Shown here: in pieces, positions 8,521 to 17,253 of the stretch
Numbering within the stretch: the stretch's first letter is position 1
How the letters are laid out: every line of letters starts with the position of its first letter
Source of the DNA: an uncultured Desulfobulbaceae bacterium
GTDB lineage: Bacteria; Desulfobacterota; Desulfobulbia; Desulfobulbales; BM004
DNA length: 41,789 bases
Direction: 5' to 3'
Assembly (NCBI GenBank): GCA_945787325.1
Contig: CALZHP010000018.1
Location: 1 to 41,789, forward strand
Translations under genes and position numbers: made by a program
Notes under the pieces: model-generated
Told to the model about the DNA's origin: nothing
What the model saw: the letters and a program-made list of their open reading frames with translations, nothing else
Databases searched by the model: none

Positions 8521-10504
8521 TTCGCAGGCAATATATAAACATTATCCCGGATTCTGTCCCGAGCGCAAAGCTGAAGATAAAAACCGCTTTGAGGTTTTTC
8601 TGCATGATTACCCCGGTTATCTGTTTAAGAAGATAGCTGCCCGCCCCACGAGCTTTGATAAAATAATAAGCAAAACAGCTTTCCATAGTGAAAAGTTCTG
8701 CAAACTTGATGAGGAAGCGTTTATTGATGAGACCTCTCGTCTTAAGGCGGAAATGCGAAGCAAAGGTGTAACAATTGAAAGGGTAGCTCAGGTATTTGCA
8801 TTAGTTCGTGAACAGGCAGGTCGTAAGCTTGGTATGAGGCACCACGATGTTCAGCTTGTAGGTGGATGGGTTCTATTTAACGGCATGGTGGCCGAGATGG
8901 AAACCGGTGAAGGGAAAACGCTTACTGCTACTCTTCCCGCATGCGCAGCCGCACTGGCTGGCATGCCTGTTCATATAATTACCGTAAATGATTATCTGGC
9001 AGGTCGAGATGCATCCTGGATGAAGCCATTATATGAGGCAATGGGACTCTCTGTTGGTATTATTAAACAAGGAATGGACCCAATTCAACGTAAAAGGGCA
9101 TATGCCTGTGATGTTGTGTATTGTACCAACAAGGAAATAGTATTCGATTACCTCAGAGACCATCTGGCTATGCCGAAAGGTCTCGGTCATGTTTCCTACT
9201 CTTTGCAGCCTTTATTTCAATCAAAAAATAAGCTTGGTAACCTCAGCCAGCGTGGTTTGTATTTTGGCATAGTGGATGAGGCCGACAGCGTTCTTGTTGA
9301 TGAAGCGAGGACACCTCTCATTATTTCGGGCCAAGGAAACACCGATTTTGAAAACCAGACCTATCAGCAGGCATTGGAATTTGCTCGGCAACTAGAACAG
9401 GGCAGGGACTTTATTTTAAAGGACACTGAAAGAACCCTCGACCTGACCGATAAAGGCTGTCAACGTCTGGAAAATTTGGCCAAAGAAATTGGCGGAATAT
9501 GGACCGGTAAACAACGGCGCGAGTATCTTGTTGTTCAGGCATTGTCAGCCCTTCATCTGTTCCGCAAAGATAAAGATTATCTTGTATTGGACGGAAAGGT
9601 CCAGATTGTTGATGAGTATACAGGCCGGATTATGGAAGACAGATCCTGGGAAAAAGGGTTACACCAATTGATAGAAAGCAAAGAGGGATGTGAAATTACT
9701 TCTCGGCGGGAAACCCTTGCCAGAATAAGCTATCAGCGTTTTTTCAGACGCTACCACCTCCTGTCAGGTATGACAGGGACCGCGAAAGAAATATCCCGGG
9801 AGTTATGGTCCGTATATAAACTTCATGTGGTCCGGGTTGCTCCTCACAAGCCTTTGGTTCGCAAAGGAAGCGATACTCAGGTATTTGCCCATGAAAAGGA
9901 AAAAATGAATGAAATCCTGAAAAAAGTACGTGACATTCATGAGAGCGGCAGGCCTGTTCTCATAGGTACTCCAACGGTGGATGTTTCTGAGAAAATCAGC
10001 AGCCTACTTAATGCTGCAGGGATGTGGCATCGGGTACTTAATGCCAGACAGGATAAAGAAGAGGCGGAAATAATATCTCTGGCCGGAGAAAAGGGGCAGA
10101 TAACTGTTGCCACAAATATGGCGGGCAGGGGAACAGATATTAAACTCGGTCAAGGAGTTAAGGAAATTGGTGGGCTGCACGTGATCGCTACCGAGCTGCA
10201 CAGTGCCAGGAGGATTGATCGTCAGCTTTTTGGCCGCTGTGGCAGGCAGGGTGATCCTGGATCTTTCGAAGGTTATGTGTCAATTGACGACGGTATTCTG
10301 AACTCCTATGCTTCATCTTTAATTGGTTCGATATACAGCTATCTGGCCGGAAGGAATACAAAGACCTACACATTTCTTTGCAGACTTTTTGTAGGTTTTG
10401 CCCAGCGCAGGCTTGAGAAAAAACATTTTGTGATGCGGCGCCATCTACTCAAGCTCGATGAATCGATGGAAAGTGCTCTCGCTTTTTCTGGGAGGGGGGA
10501 GTGA
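8513..10504 (+). CDS. SecA-like preprotein translocase ATPase, C-terminally short (663 aa)
   Basis: METGEGKTLTATLPA (Walker A), VDEADSVLVDEARTPLIISG (DEAD region), LLSGMTGTA, TNMAGRGTDIKLG, GGLHVIATELHSARRIDRQLFGRCGRQGDPGSFEGYVSIDD. Start overlaps the M50 stop by 8 bp (aatgtatag). Confidence 0.92.
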   Translation: MYSSQAIYKHYPGFCPERKAEDKNRFEVFLHDYPGYLFKKIAARPTSFDKIISKTAFHSEKFCKLDEEAFIDETSRLKAEMRSKGVTIERVAQVFALVREQAGRKLGMRHHDVQLVGGWVLFNGMVAEMETGEGKTLTATLPACAAALAGMPVHIITVNDYLAGRDASWMKPLYEAMGLSVGIIKQGMDPIQRKRAYACDVVYCTNKEIVFDYLRDHLAMPKGLGHVSYSLQPLFQSKNKLGNLSQRGLYFGIVDEADSVLVDEARTPLIISGQGNTDFENQTYQQALEFARQLEQGRDFILKDTERTLDLTDKGCQRLENLAKEIGGIWTGKQRREYLVVQALSALHLFRKDKDYLVLDGKVQIVDEYTGRIMEDRSWEKGLHQLIESKEGCEITSRRETLARISYQRFFRRYHLLSGMTGTAKEISRELWSVYKLHVVRVAPHKPLVRKGSDTQVFAHEKEKMNEILKKVRDIHESGRPVLIGTPTVDVSEKISSLLNAAGMWHRVLNARQDKEEAEIISLAGEKGQITVATNMAGRGTDIKLGQGVKEIGGLHVIATELHSARRIDRQLFGRCGRQGDPGSFEGYVSIDDGILNSYASSLIGSIYSYLAGRNTKTYTFLCRLFVGFAQRRLEKKHFVMRRHLLKLDESMESALAFSGRGE

Positions 10505-10815
10505 ATTAAAATTGAAGAATGAAAATTGAAGATTGAAAAAGAAATGGCTTTAGGCATAAGGCGTAGGGCATGTGGAATGAATAAGGAAAAATGAAAAGTG
10601 AATAATGGTATGAATCGGCAAAGAAAGTGAGGCGTGAGGAGTGAAACTTCTGGGTTAAAAAATGAAGATTGAATATTGAATAATGAAAATTAACAAAGAA
10701 AGGGCATAAGGCATAAGGCGTAGAGCGCAGGAATGAAGAAGTAATATTGAATAATGAAGAATGAAAAGTGAAAATTGAAAAATAAAAAATAAAAAACAGA
10801 TAATTAAAAATTCAA
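10503..10815. repeat. Degenerate A-rich short-period repeat tract
   Basis: Multiple variants of attgaagattgaa / attgaataatgaagaatgaaaa and ggcataaggcataaggcgta in a tract with no credible ORF. Confidence 0.7.
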
Positions 10816-10838
10816 AATTCAAAACTTAAAATTTTTAT

Positions 10839-11354
10839 CTACAGTTGAGATAGCGCTATCTCATAAGCCTCTCGTGTTTCCTGGTTAAAGCAAACACAAT
10901 AGACCTTTTCCAGTTTGCTGTTTTTCTTTAGGGCGCCAATCGTTTCATTGATCGCAATCTGTGCTGCGGCTTTCTTTGGATACCCATATACTCCGGTGCT
11001 TATAGCTGGGAATGCAATAGTTGTTAAGCCGTATTTATCTGCAAGTGCGAAGCAGCGTAAATAGCAGCTTGCGAGAAGTTTCGGTTCGTTCTGTTTTCCT
11101 CCCTTCCAGATAGGGCCAACTGTATGAATGACATGTTTCGCTGGAAGATTGTATCCACCGGTGATTTTCGCGTTGCCCGTTTCACAGCCGTTAAGGGTTC
11201 GGCATTCTTCAAGCAGATCAGAACCTGCCGCGCGGTGGATTGCTCCGTCCACACCACCACCTCCAAGAAGTGAGTTGTTGGCGGCATTCACAATAGCGTC
11301 GACATGGAGCGTGGTGATATCATCATCAACAAGGTGTATTTTTCCGAATTTCAT
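10839..11354 (-). CDS. Macro-domain protein (O-acetyl-ADP-ribose deacetylase-like)
   Basis: [27 protein letters not shown]...[24 protein letters not shown]...[14 protein letters not shown] are canonical macro-domain motifs. Confidence 0.95.
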   Translation of the reverse strand: MKFGKIHLVDDDITTLHVDAIVNAANNSLLGGGGVDGAIHRAAGSDLLEECRTLNGCETGNAKITGGYNLPAKHVIHTVGPIWKGGKQNEPKLLASCYLRCFALADKYGLTTIAFPAISTGVYGYPKKAAAQIAINETIGALKKNSKLEKVYCVCFNQETREAYEIALSQL

Positions 11355-11546
11355 TGGGCTTCCCCCGAAGTTATATCAAAATGATGTACTCCTATATCTC
11401 TTAATTAATAATGAAGTGATAGTAAGACAATAAAATGTGAAATAATTAACATTGAATACCGTTGACATTATACAGTTGATATCTATAGTTAGAACATTGT
11501 TCAATAAATACATAAAAAATATTAAATAATAAAAGGAGATTATATC

Positions 11547-12131
11547 ATGAGAAGACTTTTCCTGTTTATAGGCGCTGTTATGCTGCTAACCGGTTTGAAT
11601 GGTTGCGGTTATAATACTATTCAGCAGAATGATGAGTCTGTTATTGCTGCATGGGGTGATGTTGAAGCTTCGTATCAAAGACGGGCGGACCTTATCCCGA
11701 ACCTGGTTGAGGTTGTAAAAGGGTATGCTGCTCATGAACAAGAGACACTGACCGCAGTAACTGAAGCACGTGCCAAGGTTGGCAAGGTTCAGATAGGTGC
11801 TGACGTGATTAATAATCCGCAGGCAATGGAACAGTTTCAGGCAGCCCAGGGTGGTTTGAGCTCGGCCTTATCCCGACTGATGGTTGTGGTTGAGAGATAT
11901 CCGGACCTGAAAGCAAACCAGAATTTTCTTGACCTGCAGCACCAGCTGGAAGGTACTGAAAACAGGATTAATGTGGCGCGCGTCCGTTTTAATGATGCCG
12001 TTCGTATATTTAATTCTTCAATCAGAACATTTCCGAATAACCTTACAAACAATTTTCTGCTGAAGCTTCCAAGAAGAGAGCCTTTTAAGGCGGAAGCCGG
12101 TTCTGAAAAAGCACCGACTGTAAAGTTTTAA
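11547..12131 (+). CDS. LemA family protein
   Basis: Lipoprotein-type N-terminus (LTGLNGCGYN), IQQNDESVIAAWGDVEASYQRRADLIPNLVEVVKGYAAHEQETLTAVTEARAK. RBS aaaggaga. Confidence 0.93.
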   Translation: MRRLFLFIGAVMLLTGLNGCGYNTIQQNDESVIAAWGDVEASYQRRADLIPNLVEVVKGYAAHEQETLTAVTEARAKVGKVQIGADVINNPQAMEQFQAAQGGLSSALSRLMVVVERYPDLKANQNFLDLQHQLEGTENRINVARVRFNDAVRIFNSSIRTFPNNLTNNFLLKLPRREPFKAEAGSEKAPTVKF

Positions 12132-12147
12132 ATAAAGGCGATCTAAG

Positions 12148-13077
12148 TTGGCGAAAATATCTGTACATCAACATGGCAGCTCTACGGGATCCAAAAGCAG
12201 GGCTTTATTTCTAACACTCTGCCTTGTGTGTACCATTGTATTTTTCTTTAGCAATGAATCATCCGCCTTTGGCGTTGAAGTCCCGAAGTATAGAGGATAT
12301 GTAAACGATTATGCCTCCATGATGTCAACTGAAGTCAGGGCAAAACTTGAAAGGGCCCTGCAGTCTTTTGACCTCTCCGATTCAACCCAAGTTGCCATCC
12401 TGACCATTGATTCGCTCGAGGGAGATCCGCTTGAGGATTTCAGCATCAGGGTTGTTGATCAATGGAAGATCGGTCAGAAAGGAAAGGATAACGGTGTCCT
12501 GTTTCTGGCGGTAAAGAATGATCACAAATTACGAATTGAGGTAGGCAGGGGGCTGGAACATGTGCTGACAGATCTTGCTGCCGGACGAATTATCGATTCG
12601 GTAGTAACGCCTCGTTTCAAGGCAGGACGATTTGATGAAGGGTTTGAGGCAGGCACTGTTGCTATTATCCAGACGACCAGGGGAGAATACAAACCTGATG
12701 TTCGTTCTCGCAGAGGGACAAGAGATGGGGATCCTCCGCTTCTATTTAAATACCTTTTTTTCGGTATGGCGCTTGTTGCTTTTCTGGGAAGTAATTCAAA
12801 AGTACTTGGTGTTGTTGCCGGGGCTGTATTAGCACCGCTCATATTTTTTATGGGGCTGCCGGGGAAGATCGGTTTCATCATACTTTTATTGTTGGTTCCT
12901 TTTGGTGCCCTGGTTGGTTTTTTGCTGCCACTTCTATTGAGTGGAATGACGCATCACCGTGGTGGAGGTTATTATATGGGCGGCGGTGGTTTCGGCAGTT
13001 CCGGCCGAAGCGGCGGTGGCTTTGGCGGGTTTGGCGGCGGCGGTTTCGGTGGCGGCGGTGCTTCGGGAGGTTGGTGA
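12148..13077 (+). CDS. TPM domain-containing protein (YgcG family) with Gly-rich C-terminus
   Basis: VPKYRGYVNDYASMMSTEVRAKLERALQSF...QVAILTIDSLEGDPLEDFSIRVVDQWKIGQKGKDNGVLFLAV...LRIEVGRGLEHVLTD. Ends in GGGGFGSSGRSGGGFGGFGGGGFGGGGASGGW. Confidence 0.93.
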   Translation: MAKISVHQHGSSTGSKSRALFLTLCLVCTIVFFFSNESSAFGVEVPKYRGYVNDYASMMSTEVRAKLERALQSFDLSDSTQVAILTIDSLEGDPLEDFSIRVVDQWKIGQKGKDNGVLFLAVKNDHKLRIEVGRGLEHVLTDLAAGRIIDSVVTPRFKAGRFDEGFEAGTVAIIQTTRGEYKPDVRSRRGTRDGDPPLLFKYLFFGMALVAFLGSNSKVLGVVAGAVLAPLIFFMGLPGKIGFIILLLLVPFGALVGFLLPLLLSGMTHHRGGGYYMGGGGFGSSGRSGGGFGGFGGGGFGGGGASGGW

Positions 13078-13080
13078 TCT

Positions 13081-13710
13081 ATGAAAGCGGAGAACTTTTT
13101 TACTGATAATGAGAATACAGAAATATCCGCGGCAATCAAAAAGGTAGAGGGAAATACCGCCGGTGAGATTGCTGTAATGGTTGTTGATGAGAGCGATTCC
13201 TATCCGGAAGGCAACATTCTTTCAGGTGTTATTCTTGGCGGAATTGCTTCATTGGTTCTAACCGATCTCTTTTATGGTGATTCGCTTACGGCTTTCGCCA
13301 TATTTTTTGCCGTACTTTCTATATCAATAGGCTGGGCAACAGATCATTTCCCGGCCCTGAAACGTATTTTCATTTCAAAAAACAGATTGGAAGAACTGGT
13401 TCGTGAGCAGGCTGTTCAATCTTTTTATGAAAAAGGGCTTTATAAGACCAGGGATGCAACCGGTGTTTTTTTCTTCATATCTCTATTTGAGCACAAGGTG
13501 TGGATACTCGCGGATGAAGGTATAAATAGCAAAATTTCTCCCCATGAACTGCAAGTGTATGCAGTCGACATGGCAAATGGTATCAAGCAGGGCAGGGCTG
13601 CTGAAATTCTATGCAGAGAAATAGCCAGCCTGGGAGAAGTGCTCGCCGAACATTTTCCGCCGCGACCCGATGATGAAAATGAAATATGCAACAGGGTAAT
13701 TGTTGGATAA
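13081..13710 (+). CDS. TPM domain-containing membrane protein
   Basis: VEGNTAGEIAVMVVDESDSYPEGN..., TM segments, VWILADEGINSKISPHELQVYAVDMANGIKQGRAAEILCREIASLGEVLAEHFPP. Directly downstream of the first TPM gene. Confidence 0.85.
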   Translation: MKAENFFTDNENTEISAAIKKVEGNTAGEIAVMVVDESDSYPEGNILSGVILGGIASLVLTDLFYGDSLTAFAIFFAVLSISIGWATDHFPALKRIFISKNRLEELVREQAVQSFYEKGLYKTRDATGVFFFISLFEHKVWILADEGINSKISPHELQVYAVDMANGIKQGRAAEILCREIASLGEVLAEHFPPRPDDENEICNRVIVG

Positions 13711-13850
13711 TGACATTGAAGATTGAAGAAATTAAAGGCTTAAGGCGTAAGGCGCAAGGCTTAGGGAATAAAAAGAATGAATAATGAAGAATGGTTGCCC
13801 GGTGCCCCATTCTGACACCTGACACTTGCCCAATTTTTTCAAAATTATTC
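13711..13850. repeat. Second degenerate A-rich / taaggcgtaaggcgcaaggc repeat tract
   Basis: attgaagattgaagaaattaaaggcttaaggcgtaaggcgcaaggcttaggg...gaatgaataatgaagaatgg, same words as 10503-10815. Confidence 0.6.
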
Positions 13851-13991
13851 AATGTTGTCCGCCTTGCTTGAAAGAAGCTCCGCTGACAGGTATTTATCCT
13901 ATATCATTTCTAAACCTCGTGGCCAAGCTGATGACTACGAGTCTGTTTACGTAGTAGCAATCTTCAATATTCATTTTTCAATATCACTTAC

Positions 13992-14723
13992 TCACTTCCC
14001 CACCGCTGCCAGATACAACACGGACTCCTCTTCGCCGTCCAATTCCAGGAGATAATTCAGTTCATCATCATAGAAAGCCGCGATGGGGCAGGCTTTGAGG
14101 TTTAACGCTTCCGCAGCAAGCAGCAGGTTCTGGCAGATGTGGCCTGCATCCATACAGATATATCGCATAGCTCTGTGACCATACTTGCACATATTCCTTC
14201 TCATGATAGCCGACCAGATAAAGGTTGCCGAACCTTCCGAGATAAAAATCTGATCGAGCGCAGCATGTGCTATAAATTCTCCCGGGGCTTCAGATGTAAG
14301 CCTCTCTAGTTGAAAACCGCGGACATCAAAATGATAAAGTCCAGGTGCTACATCTTCCACATGCTGAACAGCCACATATGTTTCTATGGGATAAAGCCCT
14401 CCGGCTGAAGGCGCCGTTCTTAAAAAGTATTTACCTGCTTGTGCTGTAAGACCTTGTGAAGCCCATAAAAGCAGTGACAACTCAGTCCGGCTGAAATTTT
14501 CAGCAGTATAATTGCGCACAGAGCGTCTTTCCTGTAACACCTTCCACAGATCGTCGCCGGCATGGTCTCCAGATCTTTGCAGCGGTACTTTTTCTGCATC
14601 CGGGTACTCTTTAAATGAACTGGTATGATTAATAACAGGCATCTGATAGCTGGAAATATCATGACGATCATATTTTGTGTCCTGCAGATAGCGGTAGCCA
14701 AGAGTTTTTTTAAGGTCAGGCAT
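13992..14723 (-). CDS. SagB/ThcOx-type nitroreductase family protein
   Basis: LWKVLQERRSVRNYTAENFSRTELSLLLWASQGLTAQAGKYFLRTAPSAGGLYPIETYVAVQHVEDVAPGLYHFD...AGHICQNLLLAAEALNLKACPIAAFYDDELNYLLELDGEEESVLYLAAVG. Confidence 0.92.
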   Translation of the reverse strand: MPDLKKTLGYRYLQDTKYDRHDISSYQMPVINHTSSFKEYPDAEKVPLQRSGDHAGDDLWKVLQERRSVRNYTAENFSRTELSLLLWASQGLTAQAGKYFLRTAPSAGGLYPIETYVAVQHVEDVAPGLYHFDVRGFQLERLTSEAPGEFIAHAALDQIFISEGSATFIWSAIMRRNMCKYGHRAMRYICMDAGHICQNLLLAAEALNLKACPIAAFYDDELNYLLELDGEEESVLYLAAVGK

Positions 14724-14748
14724 GTAATTTCCTTATTGAGTTAGCTTA

Positions 14749-16503
14749 TCATATTTCGTTTAAAATTTTTAGGCTACGAAGGCGGTTGATTGCCGATAGA
14801 ACATCAAGGGGCCTTATGGATACAGAAAAACCGTTTCGCACTTTGTTAAGTGTTGGAAGAATATCCAGCCCTTCTTTTTCTATGTCTTCAAAGACTAAAT
14901 TAACAAGCTCGTTGACGCCAATGTGCTGCTTTGCTTTTTCTAAATGCTTTCTCATCGCATAAAAGACCAATCCGATGGTCATTGTTTGTCCAGAATCAAC
15001 CAGTTGTTCCATGTGGTGTAAATCAAGGATATCCTCACCATATTCAAGGCGCCATGGAGATAAACGGTCAGGTTTAATTCGGGTTGGTATAGTCTTGGCC
15101 AATCGTTTGTTGATGTAAACCGGATTTAAATTTGACACGGCCAGATAACGTGGTGGAGAGCTAAGCCATTCACTCACGCCCTCATCATCAATAACTTCAT
15201 TTTGGCAAAGTATTTTCGCCTCCTTTGTTACATCATTTGGCATGTAGCTCTTCATACTGATTACACAATCAGCCCTATCAAGAAACTCACCAATGCCGCC
15301 AACAACTAATATGAATGAAACGCCCTGTTTTTTATATATTGGACGTATGGTATTTACGAGGGGATTAATAGGCTCATTTTCCTTACCTACAAGTTCCCGC
15401 ATGCGTTTATCAATAATCATGAAATTAACTGCAGTACGGTCTTCGTCAAAAAGGAGGAGTTGACTACCAGCATCAATGGACTCGCGAATTGCAGCGGCCT
15501 GGGATGTCGAACCACTGGCACGATCGGTTGAAAAAAATCGTGTGTCAATACCGGTTGGCAGGTTGCTGATAAAAGGGGATATATCGATACTACGAACAGA
15601 TCGCCCTTCTTCCGCCCTGATAGGAAGGGCATCATTGCGCGTGACAACAAACTCGCGCCCATCGCCGGGAATATGCGGGTAAATTCCTTTAGTAATTGCC
15701 TGCAGTAATGTGCTTTTACCATGAAAGCCGCCACCGGTTATAAGAGTTATTCCCTCCGGAATTATCATGCCGGTGACTGATGATCCGTCTGGCAGGTGAA
15801 TTTTCCGTTGCAGTGAAGCGGGAGAATGAAAAGAAATTGCGCCTTTCTCAGTTGACAATGGCCGGTCGTCTGTGCCCGAAACCCTAGCTAGTTTGGAATC
15901 GTTCCCTATAAAAGTCGTCCAGTTATTTTTCTTAAGTTCCTGCTGGATTGCGTTGTGGTTTTTTGAGATTTCAACATATGACTGAATTTCTTCTTTTTCA
16001 CTGTTAACTTTTGATATAAAGCTATTTACGGCATGTTCAAGGTCTGAAACCAGATCCTTTGTTTCGTTGCCAAGGAAAAGAGATTTCTTACCGGCAAAAC
16101 TGATGGTAAAACGGACTTCCAGAAAATCTTTAATCAACGAAATAGTATTTCGTTCGAGTATTTGTTGTCCCGGCTTAATGCTTAAAATGGAACCACTACC
16201 ATCCTGGCCTCGGTTTTGGGTCACATTTGTCTCAATGGCTTGGCAATAAAAACGCAGTAAGATATCAAATAAACCTCTTTTGCTATAAATATCCGCCAGC
16301 CAATCATTATGAAGATGGAGATTTTCAATAGGAATTTGTGCAGCTGCGTGTGATGCGGGGTGGGCGCCCATACTGCCCTGGATACGATAAATATCCAGAA
16401 TAAATGATTTGCAGTCGTAACGATTTTTCAGATATTTGATGCAGGAATAGGGCTTTTTTTCATTTTTAGTGCAGAGATGAAACAACTCTTGAATAGTGTT
16501 CAT
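14749..16503 (-). CDS. Predicted ABC-class ATPase (COG3044-type)
   Basis: GITLITGGGFHGKSTLLQAITKGIYPHIPGDGREFVVTRNDALPIRAEEGRSV...ASGSTSQAAAIRESIDAGSQLLLFDEDRTAVNFMIIDKRM...SFILVVGGIGEFLDRADCVISMKSY. Confidence 0.88.
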   Translation of the reverse strand: MNTIQELFHLCTKNEKKPYSCIKYLKNRYDCKSFILDIYRIQGSMGAHPASHAAAQIPIENLHLHNDWLADIYSKRGLFDILLRFYCQAIETNVTQNRGQDGSGSILSIKPGQQILERNTISLIKDFLEVRFTISFAGKKSLFLGNETKDLVSDLEHAVNSFISKVNSEKEEIQSYVEISKNHNAIQQELKKNNWTTFIGNDSKLARVSGTDDRPLSTEKGAISFHSPASLQRKIHLPDGSSVTGMIIPEGITLITGGGFHGKSTLLQAITKGIYPHIPGDGREFVVTRNDALPIRAEEGRSVRSIDISPFISNLPTGIDTRFFSTDRASGSTSQAAAIRESIDAGSQLLLFDEDRTAVNFMIIDKRMRELVGKENEPINPLVNTIRPIYKKQGVSFILVVGGIGEFLDRADCVISMKSYMPNDVTKEAKILCQNEVIDDEGVSEWLSSPPRYLAVSNLNPVYINKRLAKTIPTRIKPDRLSPWRLEYGEDILDLHHMEQLVDSGQTMTIGLVFYAMRKHLEKAKQHIGVNELVNLVFEDIEKEGLDILPTLNKVRNGFSVSIRPLDVLSAINRLRSLKILNEI

Positions 16504-16616
16504 AACCGCTTACTGAGTTAGGTTTTATCATTTGAACAGAATCAGCAGGGTGTATTTTATGCCTGTATAATATTCATATGGACCGGACTGATACTAATCT
16601 ATAACTGCTGCGTTTA

Positions 16617-16991
16617 CTAAAGAAGGTCAGACAGAACTTCACAGGAGCGGCAGATTTGCATTTTTTCTTTCCAATTTTCCCGTGCTTTACATTCACAAAT
16701 AGTTCCGTTAATAAACCAGCAGAGTTTACCGGCTTGAAATTCCCAGGCAGGGCATTTTTTTTTGCGTTCTACAGGGCAGCTTTTTACGTCCCAGCACGAT
16801 TTAATAGAATCCTGGTCTTGAATTTTACGTGATAAAAGAAAAAACATCTGTCTTTCTACATGTGTCGAAACGCGGCGCCATCCCTGCTCGTAACTTCTAA
16901 CTGCCTTAACAGATGTCCCTAGCAGCTGAGCAATTTGCTTTTGAGTTTTGCCAAGTTTTTTTCTAGCTCTTAAAAACTCTTCGCTTTCCAT
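16617..16991 (-). CDS. HTH (XRE-like) protein with C-terminal Cys/Trp-rich 'two-CW'-type domain
   Basis: HTH: RARKKLGKTQKQIAQLLGTSVKAVRSYEQGWRRV. Cys-rich: CWDVKSCPVERKKKCPAWEFQAGKLCWFINGTICECKARENWKEKMQICRSCEVL. Confidence 0.8.
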   Translation of the reverse strand: MESEEFLRARKKLGKTQKQIAQLLGTSVKAVRSYEQGWRRVSTHVERQMFFLLSRKIQDQDSIKSCWDVKSCPVERKKKCPAWEFQAGKLCWFINGTICECKARENWKEKMQICRSCEVLSDLL

Positions 16992-17253
16992 TTTTCCCTC
17001 ATAAAAAAATTAATATCCTAACTACATAATGTCATATTTCTTATAATAAAAGCGCTTTTTTTTCAAAGTAAATCGGAATAATCACTTTAAAGGTGAAGTT
17101 CTGAACATTTTTTGAGATTATTAATTCATCTTTAAAACACAAGAATAACTTAATTATTATATAGCAATATTGATAAATTTTCAATCAAATGGAGGACGGT
17201 ACTGAAAAGATCTGCTTGGTGATAAGGATATAATTAGACAAGATAGTAGGATG

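Noticed and set aside
13992-14723. SagB-type enzyme as part of a thiazole/oxazole peptide cluster
   Set aside because: No SagC/SagD partners or precursor peptide nearby; stand-alone nitroreductases of this type are common.
10839-16991. Macro domain, LemA/TPM, SagB nitroreductase and COG3044 ATPase as one anti-phage or RiPP system
   Set aside because: Mixed strands, separated by repeat tracts, and no precursor peptide, cyclodehydratase or toxin seen; each family is common independently.
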